NCBI GenBank assembly: GCA_900471815.1
Contig: UICE01000007.1
Span: 1-64,000, forward strand
From: Hyphomicrobiales bacterium
GTDB taxonomy: Bacteria > Pseudomonadota > Alphaproteobacteria > Rhizobiales > Rhizobiaceae
Direction of reading: 5' to 3'
DNA length: 64,000 bases
Shown here one piece after another: positions 48,645 to 57,331 of this stretch (the first letter of the stretch is position 1; each line of letters opens with the position of its first letter). The notes below the pieces were generated by a model, which had not been told where the DNA came from, did no database searches, and saw only the letters and a program-made list of their open reading frames with translations. The position numbers and the translations under genes are program-made.

Positions 48645-49988
48645 TCACTTGCTTGAGACGTAATCGGATCGGTCAATCCCGTGACGCTGCAGCTTGTCGT
48701 AGAAAGTTTTGCGCGGGATACCGAGCGTCTGGATCGTGGAGCGCACATCCCCGCCATTGGCTGCCAATGCTTGCTGGATAAGCCGCGCCTCATATCGTTC
48801 CATGGCTTGCGGCAAACTTGAACCGTCGCTTTCAATATCTGATTTTGTTGTTTCAATACCATCAAGACCAAGTGCAGCACGTTCGGCAAAATGCACCAGC
48901 TCGCGCACATTTCCGGGCCAGTCATGTTGCATGAGATAGGAGCGCTGCGCAGCTGTGATCTCTGGCACATCTGTTTTGAATCTTGCCGAAGCGCGATGCA
49001 GAAAATGGGTAAACAGAAGCATGATATCATCGCGCCGCTCACGCAGCGGAGGAATTGAAACAGTCACGACATTGAGCCTGTAGAACAAATCCTCGCGAAA
49101 ATTGACGCGCTGGTCGGCGCTCCCAAGGTCAACCTTGGCCGCGGCCACCACGCGCAAATCGACGGGCCGGTGTTCGTTGGTGCCAAGCGGTGTAATTTCC
49201 CGGCTTTCCAAAACGCGTAGAAGTTTTACCTGCGTTGAAAGAGGCATGCTCTCAATCTCATCGAGAAACAAGGTTCCGCCGCTAGAGTGCTCGATGCGGC
49301 CAACACGCTTCTTTTGAGCCCCCGTGAAAGCTCCGGCTTCGTGGCCAAACAATTCACTTTCTATGACTGTTTCCGGCAAAGCCCCGCAGTTCAGCGCAAC
49401 GAAGTTCCCCTGTTTGCGCCTGCTCCATTCATGCAAAAGTCCGGCAACAACCTCTTTCCCCGTCCCTGTTTCACCGGCGATCAATACGTCGACATCGGCA
49501 CCTGCCACATGGCGCAGGGTCTTTCGAAGGTTTTGCATAACGGGCGTTTGACCGATCAGCGGCAGTGATTCATTCGTGTTTTCCACCGCCAAACGCAATT
49601 CGCGGTTCTCCATGACGAGCCGGCGTTTCTCCAATGCTCGCATTATGCTTTGCACAAGGCGATCGGCTGGATAGGGCTTGGCGATAAAATCATAGGCGCC
49701 CTTATGGATCGCCTCGACAGCCATATCGATATCACCATGTCCGGTTATAAGGATGACGGGCAGATCAGAATCCATTTCACGCAAACGGCGAAACAATTCA
49801 AGCCCGTCAATGTGAGGCATCCTCACATCGGTCACGACGACACCCGGAAAGTCCGGCGTCAGGAATCGCAAAGCGAGCATTGCATTGGGAAAGGGCTGCA
49901 CGTTGAAGCCTGCCAGTTCAAGCGTCTGGCAATTTGCAGCACGCAGGTCGTCATCATCTTCAACAAAGGCAATTTGATTTGAATCCAT
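48645..49988 (-). CDS. dctD: C4-dicarboxylate transport response regulator DctD
   Basis: Sigma-54-dependent activator of dctA. Receiver domain with phosphoacceptor D54 (VVVTDVRMP), AAA+ domain with Walker A GETGTGKE and intact GAFTGA loop that contacts sigma-54, and a C-terminal Fis-type helix-turn-helix ([27 protein letters not shown]). 447 residues. It starts 2 bases after dctB ends. Confidence 0.95.
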   Translation of the reverse strand: MDSNQIAFVEDDDDLRAANCQTLELAGFNVQPFPNAMLALRFLTPDFPGVVVTDVRMPHIDGLELFRRLREMDSDLPVILITGHGDIDMAVEAIHKGAYDFIAKPYPADRLVQSIMRALEKRRLVMENRELRLAVENTNESLPLIGQTPVMQNLRKTLRHVAGADVDVLIAGETGTGKEVVAGLLHEWSRRKQGNFVALNCGALPETVIESELFGHEAGAFTGAQKKRVGRIEHSSGGTLFLDEIESMPLSTQVKLLRVLESREITPLGTNEHRPVDLRVVAAAKVDLGSADQRVNFREDLFYRLNVVTVSIPPLRERRDDIMLLFTHFLHRASARFKTDVPEITAAQRSYLMQHDWPGNVRELVHFAERAALGLDGIETTKSDIESDGSSLPQAMERYEARLIQQALAANGGDVRSTIQTLGIPRKTFYDKLQRHGIDRSDYVSSK

Positions 49989-49990
49989 GG

Positions 49991-51853
49991 TCAGACCACC
50001 TTTTTCAGATGCACGGTAAACTCGGTCCCGGCAGAGCTGCTTTCAACCTCGATGCGCCCCCCATACTCCGCAACAATGTCATGGCAGATCACCAGACCAA
50101 GCCCCAGGCCTCGATCCTTGGACGTGTTGAAGGGTGTAAAGAGCATCTGCATGATTGAATCGGGTATTCCAGGACCATTATCAGCAACAATCAATCGCAG
50201 TTCATCTTGGGCAACGGAACAGCGCACGCTGATCTTGCTGGCGGGTCCACCTTCCGTCGCTTCAAGCGCATTTTGCATGAGATTGATCAGAACTTGTTCG
50301 AGGCGGATGCGGTTGCCATAGACCTTCACTTCGGGAGCGGGCATTTCAGTCAGGATTTGTCCGGCACGCTGACGAAATCTGCTTCCGAGAAGCAGCATCG
50401 CACCTTCGATGATATCACTGACACTGACCGGCCCAGAATCCCCCGTGCCTTTGCGGGAAAAGGTCCTGAGTTCGTCGGTGATACTTCCGATGCGTTCCGT
50501 CAGCCCGGCAATAGCCTTCAAATTGTCTTTGGCGGAATCGACCTGATTGCGCCCCAAAAACGTTGCAGCATTATCAGCATAGGATCGAATGGCTGCCACA
50601 GGCTGGTTAATCTCATGCGCGACACCTGCGGTCACCTGACCTAGAATGGCCAGGCGGTTCGCCTGCACAAGCTCCAATTGGACGGACTGGAGTTTTGTTT
50701 CCGTCTTTTGACGTTCTTCCGCCTGCATGACCAGCTCGGCATGCGCCGCACTCAAATCCGCAGTGCGGGCAGCAACACGGCGCTCAAGTTCAACCCTCGC
50801 CACTTCCTGTTCCTGCGCCCGGCGCAATGCCAGCCCGCGCCGGCGAAGAATAAAAGCAGTGAGACCCAGCAAGGGAGCAAGAAAGAGCAGTGTAATCAAC
50901 TGAGCGGTACGGACAGACTCGGTCACCGTTGGTGCGGCAGGCGTCAATGATTGCAATTTCCAACTCGTGGTCGGAACCGAGGTTTGAACCCGTACGAATT
51001 CTCTTCGGGACGGGGCGCCCGGCAACCTGGCTTGAACAATATCCGGCTGCACCGTTGGCATGGGCGGAGAAATATCCAGCGGCTCCAATGGCGCGCCGCC
51101 AAATTGCAGGCTCTCGCGAAGCGGCCCCATTCGCTCGGCGGGGATGACACTTTCTGTCATAAAACGCCAGTCGGGAAAGCTTGTGACCAGCACGATACCG
51201 CGTTGATCAACCACCAAGGTCGGATCGCTGTTGCGGCGCCAGTCCGCTTCGATTTCATCAAACTCCAGTTTGACAACAATGACGCCTAGTGGTCCAGCCG
51301 GGCTATCAATGCGCTTTGAAATATAAAGTCCCGGCCGCTTGCTGACAGTGCCAAGGGCGTAATGTTCTGCGCTGCCATTTCTGATGGCGCGTGTGTAATA
51401 GGGCCGAAAACTGTAATTGGTTCCGACGAAACTGATCGGCTCGTTCCAGTTGCTCGCAGCGATTGCCAGTCCACTTGCATCAAGCAGGTAAATTACAGCA
51501 GATCCGGTGCCACCGATAAGGCTTTCAAATTTATGATTGAGACGTTGGAGCTGGCTCTCGCTGCGAGTGGAAAGCGCACTCATGACATCCCTGTCTTGGG
51601 ACAGGACAAAAGGAACCGCTCTTTGCTTTTCGAGCACGGTGCGCAGGAGAACTGCATTTAATTCAGCTGTGCTTTTCGCACGGTCCATCACGATCTGATA
51701 CCCGCGTTCGCGGCCAATATTGCCCGCCACAAAAAGCGCCGCAAAAATTATGATTACAGCAAAGGTGGCCAGAACAGCCTTGCTGGCCCAACCAGATCGC
51801 GCTGTCGGGGTGAGGATTTCAGAGGCCTTTTGTGGATGATCATCCATGAACAT
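49991..51853 (-). CDS. dctB: C4-dicarboxylate sensor histidine kinase DctB
   Basis: Membrane sensor with two transmembrane helices (about residues 25-45 and 320-340) flanking a large periplasmic PAS-like domain. A coiled-coil follows, then the HisKA H-box [17 protein letters not shown] and an ATPase domain ([29 protein letters not shown]). The frame extends to 51934, but those codons overlap two DctD binding repeats; I choose ATG 51853 (MFMDDHP), with 51847 as alternative. About 620 residues. Confidence 0.93.
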   Translation of the reverse strand: MFMDDHPQKASEILTPTARSGWASKAVLATFAVIIIFAALFVAGNIGRERGYQIVMDRAKSTAELNAVLLRTVLEKQRAVPFVLSQDRDVMSALSTRSESQLQRLNHKFESLIGGTGSAVIYLLDASGLAIAASNWNEPISFVGTNYSFRPYYTRAIRNGSAEHYALGTVSKRPGLYISKRIDSPAGPLGVIVVKLEFDEIEADWRRNSDPTLVVDQRGIVLVTSFPDWRFMTESVIPAERMGPLRESLQFGGAPLEPLDISPPMPTVQPDIVQARLPGAPSRREFVRVQTSVPTTSWKLQSLTPAAPTVTESVRTAQLITLLFLAPLLGLTAFILRRRGLALRRAQEQEVARVELERRVAARTADLSAAHAELVMQAEERQKTETKLQSVQLELVQANRLAILGQVTAGVAHEINQPVAAIRSYADNAATFLGRNQVDSAKDNLKAIAGLTERIGSITDELRTFSRKGTGDSGPVSVSDIIEGAMLLLGSRFRQRAGQILTEMPAPEVKVYGNRIRLEQVLINLMQNALEATEGGPASKISVRCSVAQDELRLIVADNGPGIPDSIMQMLFTPFNTSKDRGLGLGLVICHDIVAEYGGRIEVESSSAGTEFTVHLKKVV

Positions 51854-51856
51854 AGG

Positions 51857-51874
51857 TGTGCATATATCCGCACA
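51857..51874 (+). promoter_or_regulatory. DctD upstream activation site, distal
   Basis: TGTGCATATATCCGCACA, an 18-bp near-perfect inverted repeat with arms TGTGC / GCACA. It lies about 112 bases upstream of the sigma-54 promoter centre, in the range of known dctA activation sites. Confidence 0.75.
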
Positions 51875-51888
51875 AAATACAATTAATC

Positions 51889-51906
51889 TGTGCGGCATAC
51901 CACACA
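51889..51906 (+). promoter_or_regulatory. DctD upstream activation site, proximal
   Basis: TGTGCGGCATACCACACA, an 18-bp inverted repeat with arms TGTG / CACA. Its centre is 32 bases from that of the distal copy, three helical turns, so two DctD dimers would bind the same face. Confidence 0.75.
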
Positions 51907-51977
51907 ATTTGAGGCGGAGTCGACGTTTATGCATAAAAAATGCATTAATTTCAAAGAGTTATAGAATTACAAATAAC

Positions 51978-51992
51978 TGGCACGCCATTTGC
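51978..51992 (+). promoter_or_regulatory. sigma-54 (-24/-12) promoter of dctA
   Basis: TGGCACGCCATTTGC is an exact match to TGGCACG-N4-TTGC. Expected transcript start is near 52004. Confidence 0.93.
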
Positions 51993-52005
51993 ATTCCATG
52001 GCTGC

Positions 52006-52022
52006 AGACGGCCGGTCCGTCT
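52006..52022 (+). promoter_or_regulatory. hairpin at the very 5' end of the dctA transcript
   Basis: AGACGG (52006-52011) pairs with CCGTCT (52017-52022) around CCGGT. It would form within the first 20 bases of the mRNA and could protect its 5' end. Confidence 0.4.
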
Positions 52023-52087
52023 GTATTTGAGCCTGGGAGGCTAGCAGGTTGGTCCTGTCAGACGAGGCTCGCATCATGGAGGAAGTC

Positions 52088-53422
52088 ATGAGTCCGGTGA
52101 CACTAACCACGGCCAATGCTGGCCTGCAGCCATCAAAAAAGGCTCCGATCTATAGCCATTTATATTTTCAGGTACTTGTCGCAATCGCCATCGGCATCGC
52201 GCTTGGGCATTATTATCCTGACCTTGGAACCAGTATGAAACCGCTTGGCGATGCTTTCATCAAGCTGGTAAAAATGATCATCGCCCCTGTCATTTTTCTG
52301 ACCGTATCCACCGGCATTGCCGGGATGAGCGATCTTAAGAAAGTCGGCCGCGTTGCTGGCAAGGCCATGATCTACTTTCTGACGTTTTCGACGCTTGCCC
52401 TGATCGTCGGACTGGTCGTTGCCAATGTTGTTCAACCCGGTGCAGGCATGAACATTGATCCTGCCTCGCTTGATCCAAAAGCGGTTGCAACCTACACGCA
52501 GCAGGCGCATGAGCAGAGCATCATTGGATTCCTGAACAATATCATTCCGACCACTATCGTCGGCGCTTTCGCATCCGGCGATATTCTGCAGGTGCTTTTC
52601 TTCTCGGTGCTGTTTGGTCTTTCGCTCGCCATGGTCGGTGAGAAAGCCGAGCCGGTCACCAACTTTCTTTTAACGCTTTCGGCACCGATCTTCAAACTCG
52701 TTGCCATCTTGATGAAGGCAGCCCCCATTGGCGCATTCGGAGCAATGGCGTTCACCATCGGGAAATATGGCATCGGGTCTGTCGCCAATTTGATCATGTT
52801 GATCGGCACATTCTATTTGACATCACTCCTGTTCGTGCTTGTCATTCTCGGCGCGGTTGCCTGGTATAATGGTTTTTCCATTTTGGCTCTGATCCGCTAC
52901 ATCAAGGAAGAGCTCTTGCTGGTGCTTGGTACCAGCTCTTCGGAAGCAGCGCTGCCAACCCTTATGGCCAAGATGGAAAAGGCGGGTTGCAAGAAATCCG
53001 TGGTCGGCCTCGTTATCCCGACCGGCTATTCTTTCAATCTGGACGGCACAAACATTTATATGACCCTGGCGGCCCTGTTCATTGCTCAAGCAACAAACAT
53101 CCATTTGAGCATGTCGGATCAAATTCTGCTTTTGCTCGTCGCCATGCTGAGTTCCAAAGGCGCTGCCGGTATCACCGGTGCCGGCTTTATTACCCTTGCG
53201 GCGACGCTTTCTGTTGTGCCGGCGGTTCCCGTTGCGGGCATGGCGCTAATCCTGGGTATTGATCGCTTCATGTCAGAATGCCGTGCCTTGACCAACCTGG
53301 TTGGCAATGCCGTTGCAACGATTGTCGTAGCGCGTTGGGAAGGCGAGCTCGACAAAGACAAACTGGCCCAGGCGCTTAACGGCGAACTGGCCGAAGAAGA
53401 AGCACTGGTCTTGGCAAACTGA
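52088..53422 (+). CDS. dctA: C4-dicarboxylate:cation symporter DctA
   Basis: Inner-membrane symporter for succinate, fumarate and malate, 444 residues, glutamate-transporter fold. Visible motifs are [20 protein letters not shown], the serine-rich [17 protein letters not shown] of hairpin 1, and [28 protein letters not shown] lies four bases before ATG 52088; the frame opens at a TTG 52049, which lies upstream of this good ribosome site. It is driven by sigma-54 and DctD. Confidence 0.96.
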   Translation: MSPVTLTTANAGLQPSKKAPIYSHLYFQVLVAIAIGIALGHYYPDLGTSMKPLGDAFIKLVKMIIAPVIFLTVSTGIAGMSDLKKVGRVAGKAMIYFLTFSTLALIVGLVVANVVQPGAGMNIDPASLDPKAVATYTQQAHEQSIIGFLNNIIPTTIVGAFASGDILQVLFFSVLFGLSLAMVGEKAEPVTNFLLTLSAPIFKLVAILMKAAPIGAFGAMAFTIGKYGIGSVANLIMLIGTFYLTSLLFVLVILGAVAWYNGFSILALIRYIKEELLLVLGTSSSEAALPTLMAKMEKAGCKKSVVGLVIPTGYSFNLDGTNIYMTLAALFIAQATNIHLSMSDQILLLLVAMLSSKGAAGITGAGFITLAATLSVVPAVPVAGMALILGIDRFMSECRALTNLVGNAVATIVVARWEGELDKDKLAQALNGELAEEEALVLAN

Positions 53423-53458
53423 TTATTCAGTTTGATCGCTTGTCCATGTAATAAAAGT

Positions 53459-53494
53459 CCTGCGGTGTGCCATTTCCTTTGGTGTCGCCGCAGG
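53459..53494 (+). promoter_or_regulatory. hairpin between dctA and the lyase gene
   Basis: CCTGCGG (53459-53465) pairs with CCGCAGG (53488-53494), with further inner pairing TGCCA / TGG. It ends 5 bases before GGGAGG of the lyase gene. It could be a weak terminator with partial read-through, or an mRNA-stability element. Confidence 0.4.
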
Positions 53495-53508
53495 CGCTGG
53501 GAGGTATC

Positions 53509-55011
53509 ATGAAAACACTTCTTTATGCACTGACATTGGTTGCGAGTGTTCATAGCGGCGTTGCAATCGCTGCAGAACAACCACCGAGGGACGAATTCTT
53601 CTGGTTGGGCATGATCAACAAGGCGACGATCATTATCAATTCCGACGAAGGATTGCTCGACAAAGACCTCACGCCAAAGATCGCCGCCGGGCTGAAGAAG
53701 GTCCTTGCAGATGGGGCTCAACCTGGAGCAAAGCGGCCCTCAACCGTAATCGCATTTGAGCCTTTGCTCATTGAAGCAGCAGGCCCGGAGGTCACGTTAA
53801 TCCATGCCGGGCGTTCAAGCCAGGATATGCATTCGACCTACAGGGCCGCCATCATGCGGGATGATCTACTAAGACTTGCACACCAGCTGGATAAAACAAC
53901 AAGCGCCCTCGTTGATCTTGCAGAGCGCCATGTCGATACGATCGTACCCAACTATACCAACGGCGTCGCGGCGCAACCCAATAGTTTCGGACACTACCTG
54001 CTTGGCCATGCAGCAGGTCTGGAGCGAGATGCTCAGCGTATCAGGGAAGCCTATGCCCGTGTTGACAGAAGCCCGATGGGAACCACTGTACTGAACGGCA
54101 CAAGCTGGCCACTCAATCGAACTCGAATGGCGGATTATCTCGGCTTCAGTGGCATCGTTGACAATGCATATGACGCCTCACAAATATCCCCGGTAGATGA
54201 ACCGGTCGAAGTTGGAGCGATCGTTACGAGTATCGCACTCCATACCGGACAGTTCATTGAAGATATCATGACGCAATATGCGCAGCCCCGCCCGTGGATA
54301 TTGCTGCAAACAGGGGGAGGCAACACATATGTGTCCAGCGCGATGCCCCAGAAGCGCAATCCTGGAATTCTCAATTCCACAAGGCAAGCTGCTTCCACGG
54401 CAGTGACATTGGCTATGGGACCCATTATCCAAGCGCACAACATTACGCCCGGCATGCCGGATGCAAAAGACGAGGATGCCAACACAGAAATTGTCGAAAG
54501 CGCGATCAAAGCGCTGGAAGGCTGGGAAAAAATAATCGGCTCACTCGTGATCGACCCGAACCGTTCCCTTGAAGAGCTGAACAGCGACTGGACTGCTTCG
54601 CAAGAACTCGCGGATGTTTTGATGCGCAAATATAAACTGCCTTTCCGCGTCGGGCATCACTTTGCGTCCGAGATCGTGGATTTTGCCAAATCACAAAATA
54701 TCAAGCCACTCGACTTCCCCTATGCCGATGCGCAGCGAATCTACAAGGAAGCTGTCAAGGGATCGAGCTTTTCAGACCAGCTCCCTATGAACGAGGAAGA
54801 GTTTCGAGCAACGCTCGACCCAGTCGCAATCGTTAGGAATCGAGCCACTAGCGGCGGGCCGCAGCCCAAGGAAATGGCGCGGATGATCAAAACGGCCAAA
54901 GAAAAAATCGCCTCGCAAGAAGCTTGGGTCGCAGACAGACGGCGCGTCGTAACCACAGCGCTTAAACGGCTGGATGAGGATTTCGACAAGCTTTCCACAA
55001 GCCCAAATTAA
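53509..55011 (+). CDS. exported fumarate-lyase superfamily enzyme, argininosuccinate-lyase-like
   Basis: 500 residues in the aspartase/fumarase superfamily. The signature loop SSAMPQKRNPG (S276, S277) is intact. Segment GRSSQD (101-106) stands where ASL has GRSRND, and GTSWPLNRTRMADYLGF matches the ASL region. The usual TH of the HxxxAQP region is T150-N151 (YTNGVAAQP), so the expected His is missing. The first 21 residues form a Sec signal peptide ending AIA, unusual for this family, so the protein should act in the periplasm. GGGAGG supports ATG 53509. It lies 86 bases after dctA in the same direction. Cytosolic ASL elsewhere would be expected for arginine synthesis. A relative is EDDS lyase of Chelativorans; the substrate is unknown. 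Confidence 0.82.
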   Translation: MKTLLYALTLVASVHSGVAIAAEQPPRDEFFWLGMINKATIIINSDEGLLDKDLTPKIAAGLKKVLADGAQPGAKRPSTVIAFEPLLIEAAGPEVTLIHAGRSSQDMHSTYRAAIMRDDLLRLAHQLDKTTSALVDLAERHVDTIVPNYTNGVAAQPNSFGHYLLGHAAGLERDAQRIREAYARVDRSPMGTTVLNGTSWPLNRTRMADYLGFSGIVDNAYDASQISPVDEPVEVGAIVTSIALHTGQFIEDIMTQYAQPRPWILLQTGGGNTYVSSAMPQKRNPGILNSTRQAASTAVTLAMGPIIQAHNITPGMPDAKDEDANTEIVESAIKALEGWEKIIGSLVIDPNRSLEELNSDWTASQELADVLMRKYKLPFRVGHHFASEIVDFAKSQNIKPLDFPYADAQRIYKEAVKGSSFSDQLPMNEEEFRATLDPVAIVRNRATSGGPQPKEMARMIKTAKEKIASQEAWVADRRRVVTTALKRLDEDFDKLSTSPN

Positions 55012-55031
55012 CAGCATTGGCTGACAGATAG

Positions 55032-55062
55032 AGCCCGGCGAGTTTGGAATGCTCGCCCGGCT
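55032..55062 (+). terminator. hairpin after the lyase gene
   Basis: AGCCCGGCGAG (55032-55042) and CTCGCCCGGCT (55052-55062) pair with one mismatch around a 9-base loop, 20 bases past the stop. No U-run follows. It also ends the minus-strand small gene at 55072. Confidence 0.5.
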
Positions 55063-55071
55063 GCAAACGGG

Positions 55072-55251
55072 CTATTCATCATCATTGATACTAAGATTTT
55101 CCAGATCTTTCTGGCCAGCAGCGAGAGCTTGGTCTTCGGTATCGTGCGGCCCCATCAAGGCGCCTGTCTCACCATCGATAACGACGACATAATACCATTT
55201 GCCGTCGCTTTTCTTGTCGGTGTGCACATAGCATCTCTGTTCGCTTGTCAT
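55072..55251 (-). CDS. small protein of unknown function, 59 residues
   Basis: Complete frame from ATG 55251 to TAG 55072. The sequence is structured, with a beta-hairpin-like core KWYYVVVIDGETGALMGPHDT followed by a helix EDQALAAGQKDLENL and an acidic end NDDE. I see no named family and only a poor ribosome site. Codon use is like a real gene, and the strand order (minus, with the next small gene 66 bases upstream) suggests a shared transcript. Confidence 0.6.
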   Translation of the reverse strand: MTSEQRCYVHTDKKSDGKWYYVVVIDGETGALMGPHDTEDQALAAGQKDLENLSINDDE

Positions 55252-55317
55252 GCAGCATTTTCATGTATTGCAAGGCCAAAAGCAAATTGTATAGCGCCCT
55301 GGGACGGGCGCACCTTG

Positions 55318-55605
55318 TCAATAAACGGAGCGGTCTCCATAAATGCCGCTTGGATCGTACATCTGGAACATTTCCAGCTCCACCGCGCTGAAAAACGCCC
55401 CGACTTCTTCATCCTGCTCGTCTTCGGAAAGGCCGATCCGAGCCAGATGTTCGAACAGGCCATCAGCGACCTTGTTTCGATAGGCTTCAGCTTGGCGACC
55501 GTTTTTTTCCTTCAGCGTGGCCGCAACTTCGCGAACCGTAGCTAGTCTCTTCGTCATCGGAAAAGGGATTATCTGGCAATTCGTAGCAGGGTTAACTTTT
55601 TGCAT
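55318..55605 (-). CDS. small Rhizobiales protein (resembles DUF6074)
   Basis: 95 residues. The core reads IIPFPMTKRLATVREVAATLKEKNGRQAEAYRNK, then LFEHLARIGLSEDEQDEEVGAFFSAVELEMFQM. This pattern is widespread as a small uncharacterised protein in rhizobia, often on mobile or accessory DNA. GGGGAA precedes the ATG by about 10 bases. Function unknown; the family name is from memory. Confidence 0.7.
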   Translation of the reverse strand: MQKVNPATNCQIIPFPMTKRLATVREVAATLKEKNGRQAEAYRNKVADGLFEHLARIGLSEDEQDEEVGAFFSAVELEMFQMYDPSGIYGDRSVY

Positions 55606-55862
55606 GCTCGCTTATTCCCCAACGGCATTTGCCGCGTTTGCATTGATTCGTGAGCAAGAATACGAGCAAGGTTCCTAACAATTTGTTCAGCATAAATTTT
55701 CGGCAAAAAATTCAATGTTTTCAAACGTTACGTAACATTTAACCACACTTTATTGGGCAACAGATTTGTGCGTAACACCTCCTGAATCTTGCCCGTTACG
55801 GCATGCAGGCCTATCACAGGTGGGGTAAGTGATTCGTTTGTTAACGGCGTAGACATTCATAC
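55606..55862. other. AT-rich intergenic region with a perfect palindrome
   Basis: 257 bases without a gene, between two divergent small genes. It contains GTTACGTAAC (55727-55736), a perfect 10-bp palindrome, with GTAACA repeats nearby (near 55734 and 55772). These may be operator sites for one of the flanking genes. Confidence 0.45.
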
Positions 55863-56309
55863 ATGGCACTGAGCAACGCAGAACGACAGAGACGGCACCG
55901 CGAACGGCAGAAGCAAAAACTGGCCGCGGTAGCTCCCGATATCGCCATGCAGTATGAAAATGTGGGAGCCGATCTGCGAGAAAAACTTTATGCTCTGATC
56001 GATAAAGAGAATGCTGCACGGCAGCGCGCAGCCGCAGGAAAACCGATCGAGCTTACAGATTTCCGGCGCGTTATACTCGACATCGCCCTCAATGAAAATC
56101 AGTCGTCGATAGTCGACGAAGCGCGAATGATCCTTTTGAAAGCGCTCTCAATGGGAGAGAGTTCGGAAAGAGAAATCATTGAGGCCCGGCGTCTGAAGTC
56201 TGCAAAGGCAGTTATCAAGCCTGAGACGCGGGTGTCGCCAGAAAGCCACCTGCCCAAGGAACAAATAACCCCGCTTCCTCATTATCTGCGTGTGCCCAAT
56301 TTCGGCTGA
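55863..56309 (+). CDS. uncharacterised basic helical protein
   Basis: 148 residues. The N-terminus SNAERQRRHRERQKQK is a strongly basic helix of a kind seen in many small proteins from rhizobia and their phages. The rest is predicted helical (LREKLYALIDKENAARQRAAAG). It could bind DNA or RNA; I recognise no named family. The start lacks a clear ribosome site. Confidence 0.65.
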   Translation: MALSNAERQRRHRERQKQKLAAVAPDIAMQYENVGADLREKLYALIDKENAARQRAAAGKPIELTDFRRVILDIALNENQSSIVDEARMILLKALSMGESSEREIIEARRLKSAKAVIKPETRVSPESHLPKEQITPLPHYLRVPNFG

Positions 56310-56374
56310 TGGCCTCGTAAGTTCAACGCCTTGAAAAGCTCCTTCATTTCGCAACGCATTTGAGGACGACTGTC

Positions 56375-57226
56375 ATGAACCATCCCGCTTTATCCCCGTC
56401 CAATGTTGCCGTAATTACTGGAGGGGCCTCGGGTATCGGTCTGGCGGCGGCAAAGCGTTTTGCCGGTTTGGGAATGAAGGTTGCCATTGCCGATCTGGGC
56501 GGAGAGAGGTTGGAGCAGGCGTGTCGGGAAGTTGCAGATTTGCAGCCAGCTCATCCGGATGCCGTCATCGCAGTTGCTACAGACGTGACACGCCCCGACG
56601 ATCTGCGGAATTTGAAACAGATTGTCGATGAGAAATTCGGCCAGACCGACATTTTAATGAACAATGCCGGCATCCAACCTGGAAGCAGCGTCTTCGATGG
56701 CAGCAATTGGGATCGCATTATTGCAACCAATTTGATGGCCGTGGTTCACGGCTGTCAGATATTCGGCCCGTCAATGATCAAGCGTCAGACGCCGGGTTTG
56801 ATTATCAACACGGGATCGAAGCAAGGCATAACCACTCCACCGGGTGACCCCGCCTATAACGTTTCCAAATCAGGGGTAAAGACCTTTACGGAGGCGTTGC
56901 AACACGAGTTACGTAACACGAAAGACTGTCACGTAACCGCACATCTGTTCATTCCGGGCTTTGTTTATACGGCCCTTACAAAGGGCGACCGCGTTGAGAA
57001 ACCCGCTGGCGCGTGGACACCGGAACAGACAGTTGATTTCATGTTGGAGAGCGTGGCGGCTGGCGACTTTTACATTCTGTGCCCTGATAATGACGTTACT
57101 CGCGCTTTAGACGAGAAGCGAATTCTCTGGGCAGCAAATGATATTATCCAAAACCGTCCGCCGCTTTCGCGGTGGCATCCGGATTTTGAATCCCGGTTTG
57201 CCAATTTTCTCAAACAAAATGCTTGA
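56375..57226 (+). CDS. short-chain dehydrogenase/reductase
   Basis: 283 residues. Cofactor motif TGGASGIG, then NNAGIQPG, and the catalytic YNVSK (with Ser in INTGSKQG region). The C-terminal half (NRPPLSRWHPDFESRF) is unlike common SDRs and may define the substrate. GAGGA lies eight bases before ATG 56375; the frame could start at 56360. Substrate unknown. It is followed by an aminopeptidase gene 106 bases later. Confidence 0.88.
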   Translation: MNHPALSPSNVAVITGGASGIGLAAAKRFAGLGMKVAIADLGGERLEQACREVADLQPAHPDAVIAVATDVTRPDDLRNLKQIVDEKFGQTDILMNNAGIQPGSSVFDGSNWDRIIATNLMAVVHGCQIFGPSMIKRQTPGLIINTGSKQGITTPPGDPAYNVSKSGVKTFTEALQHELRNTKDCHVTAHLFIPGFVYTALTKGDRVEKPAGAWTPEQTVDFMLESVAAGDFYILCPDNDVTRALDEKRILWAANDIIQNRPPLSRWHPDFESRFANFLKQNA

Positions 57227-57331
57227 GAAATCAGTCCGGCGTGTGGGCTGAATAAATCCACACTACCGACTTGAAGAGGGCGGTAAACCCGCTTTATGTT
57301 GACGCAAACTTTTTAACCGCATGGGTATATT

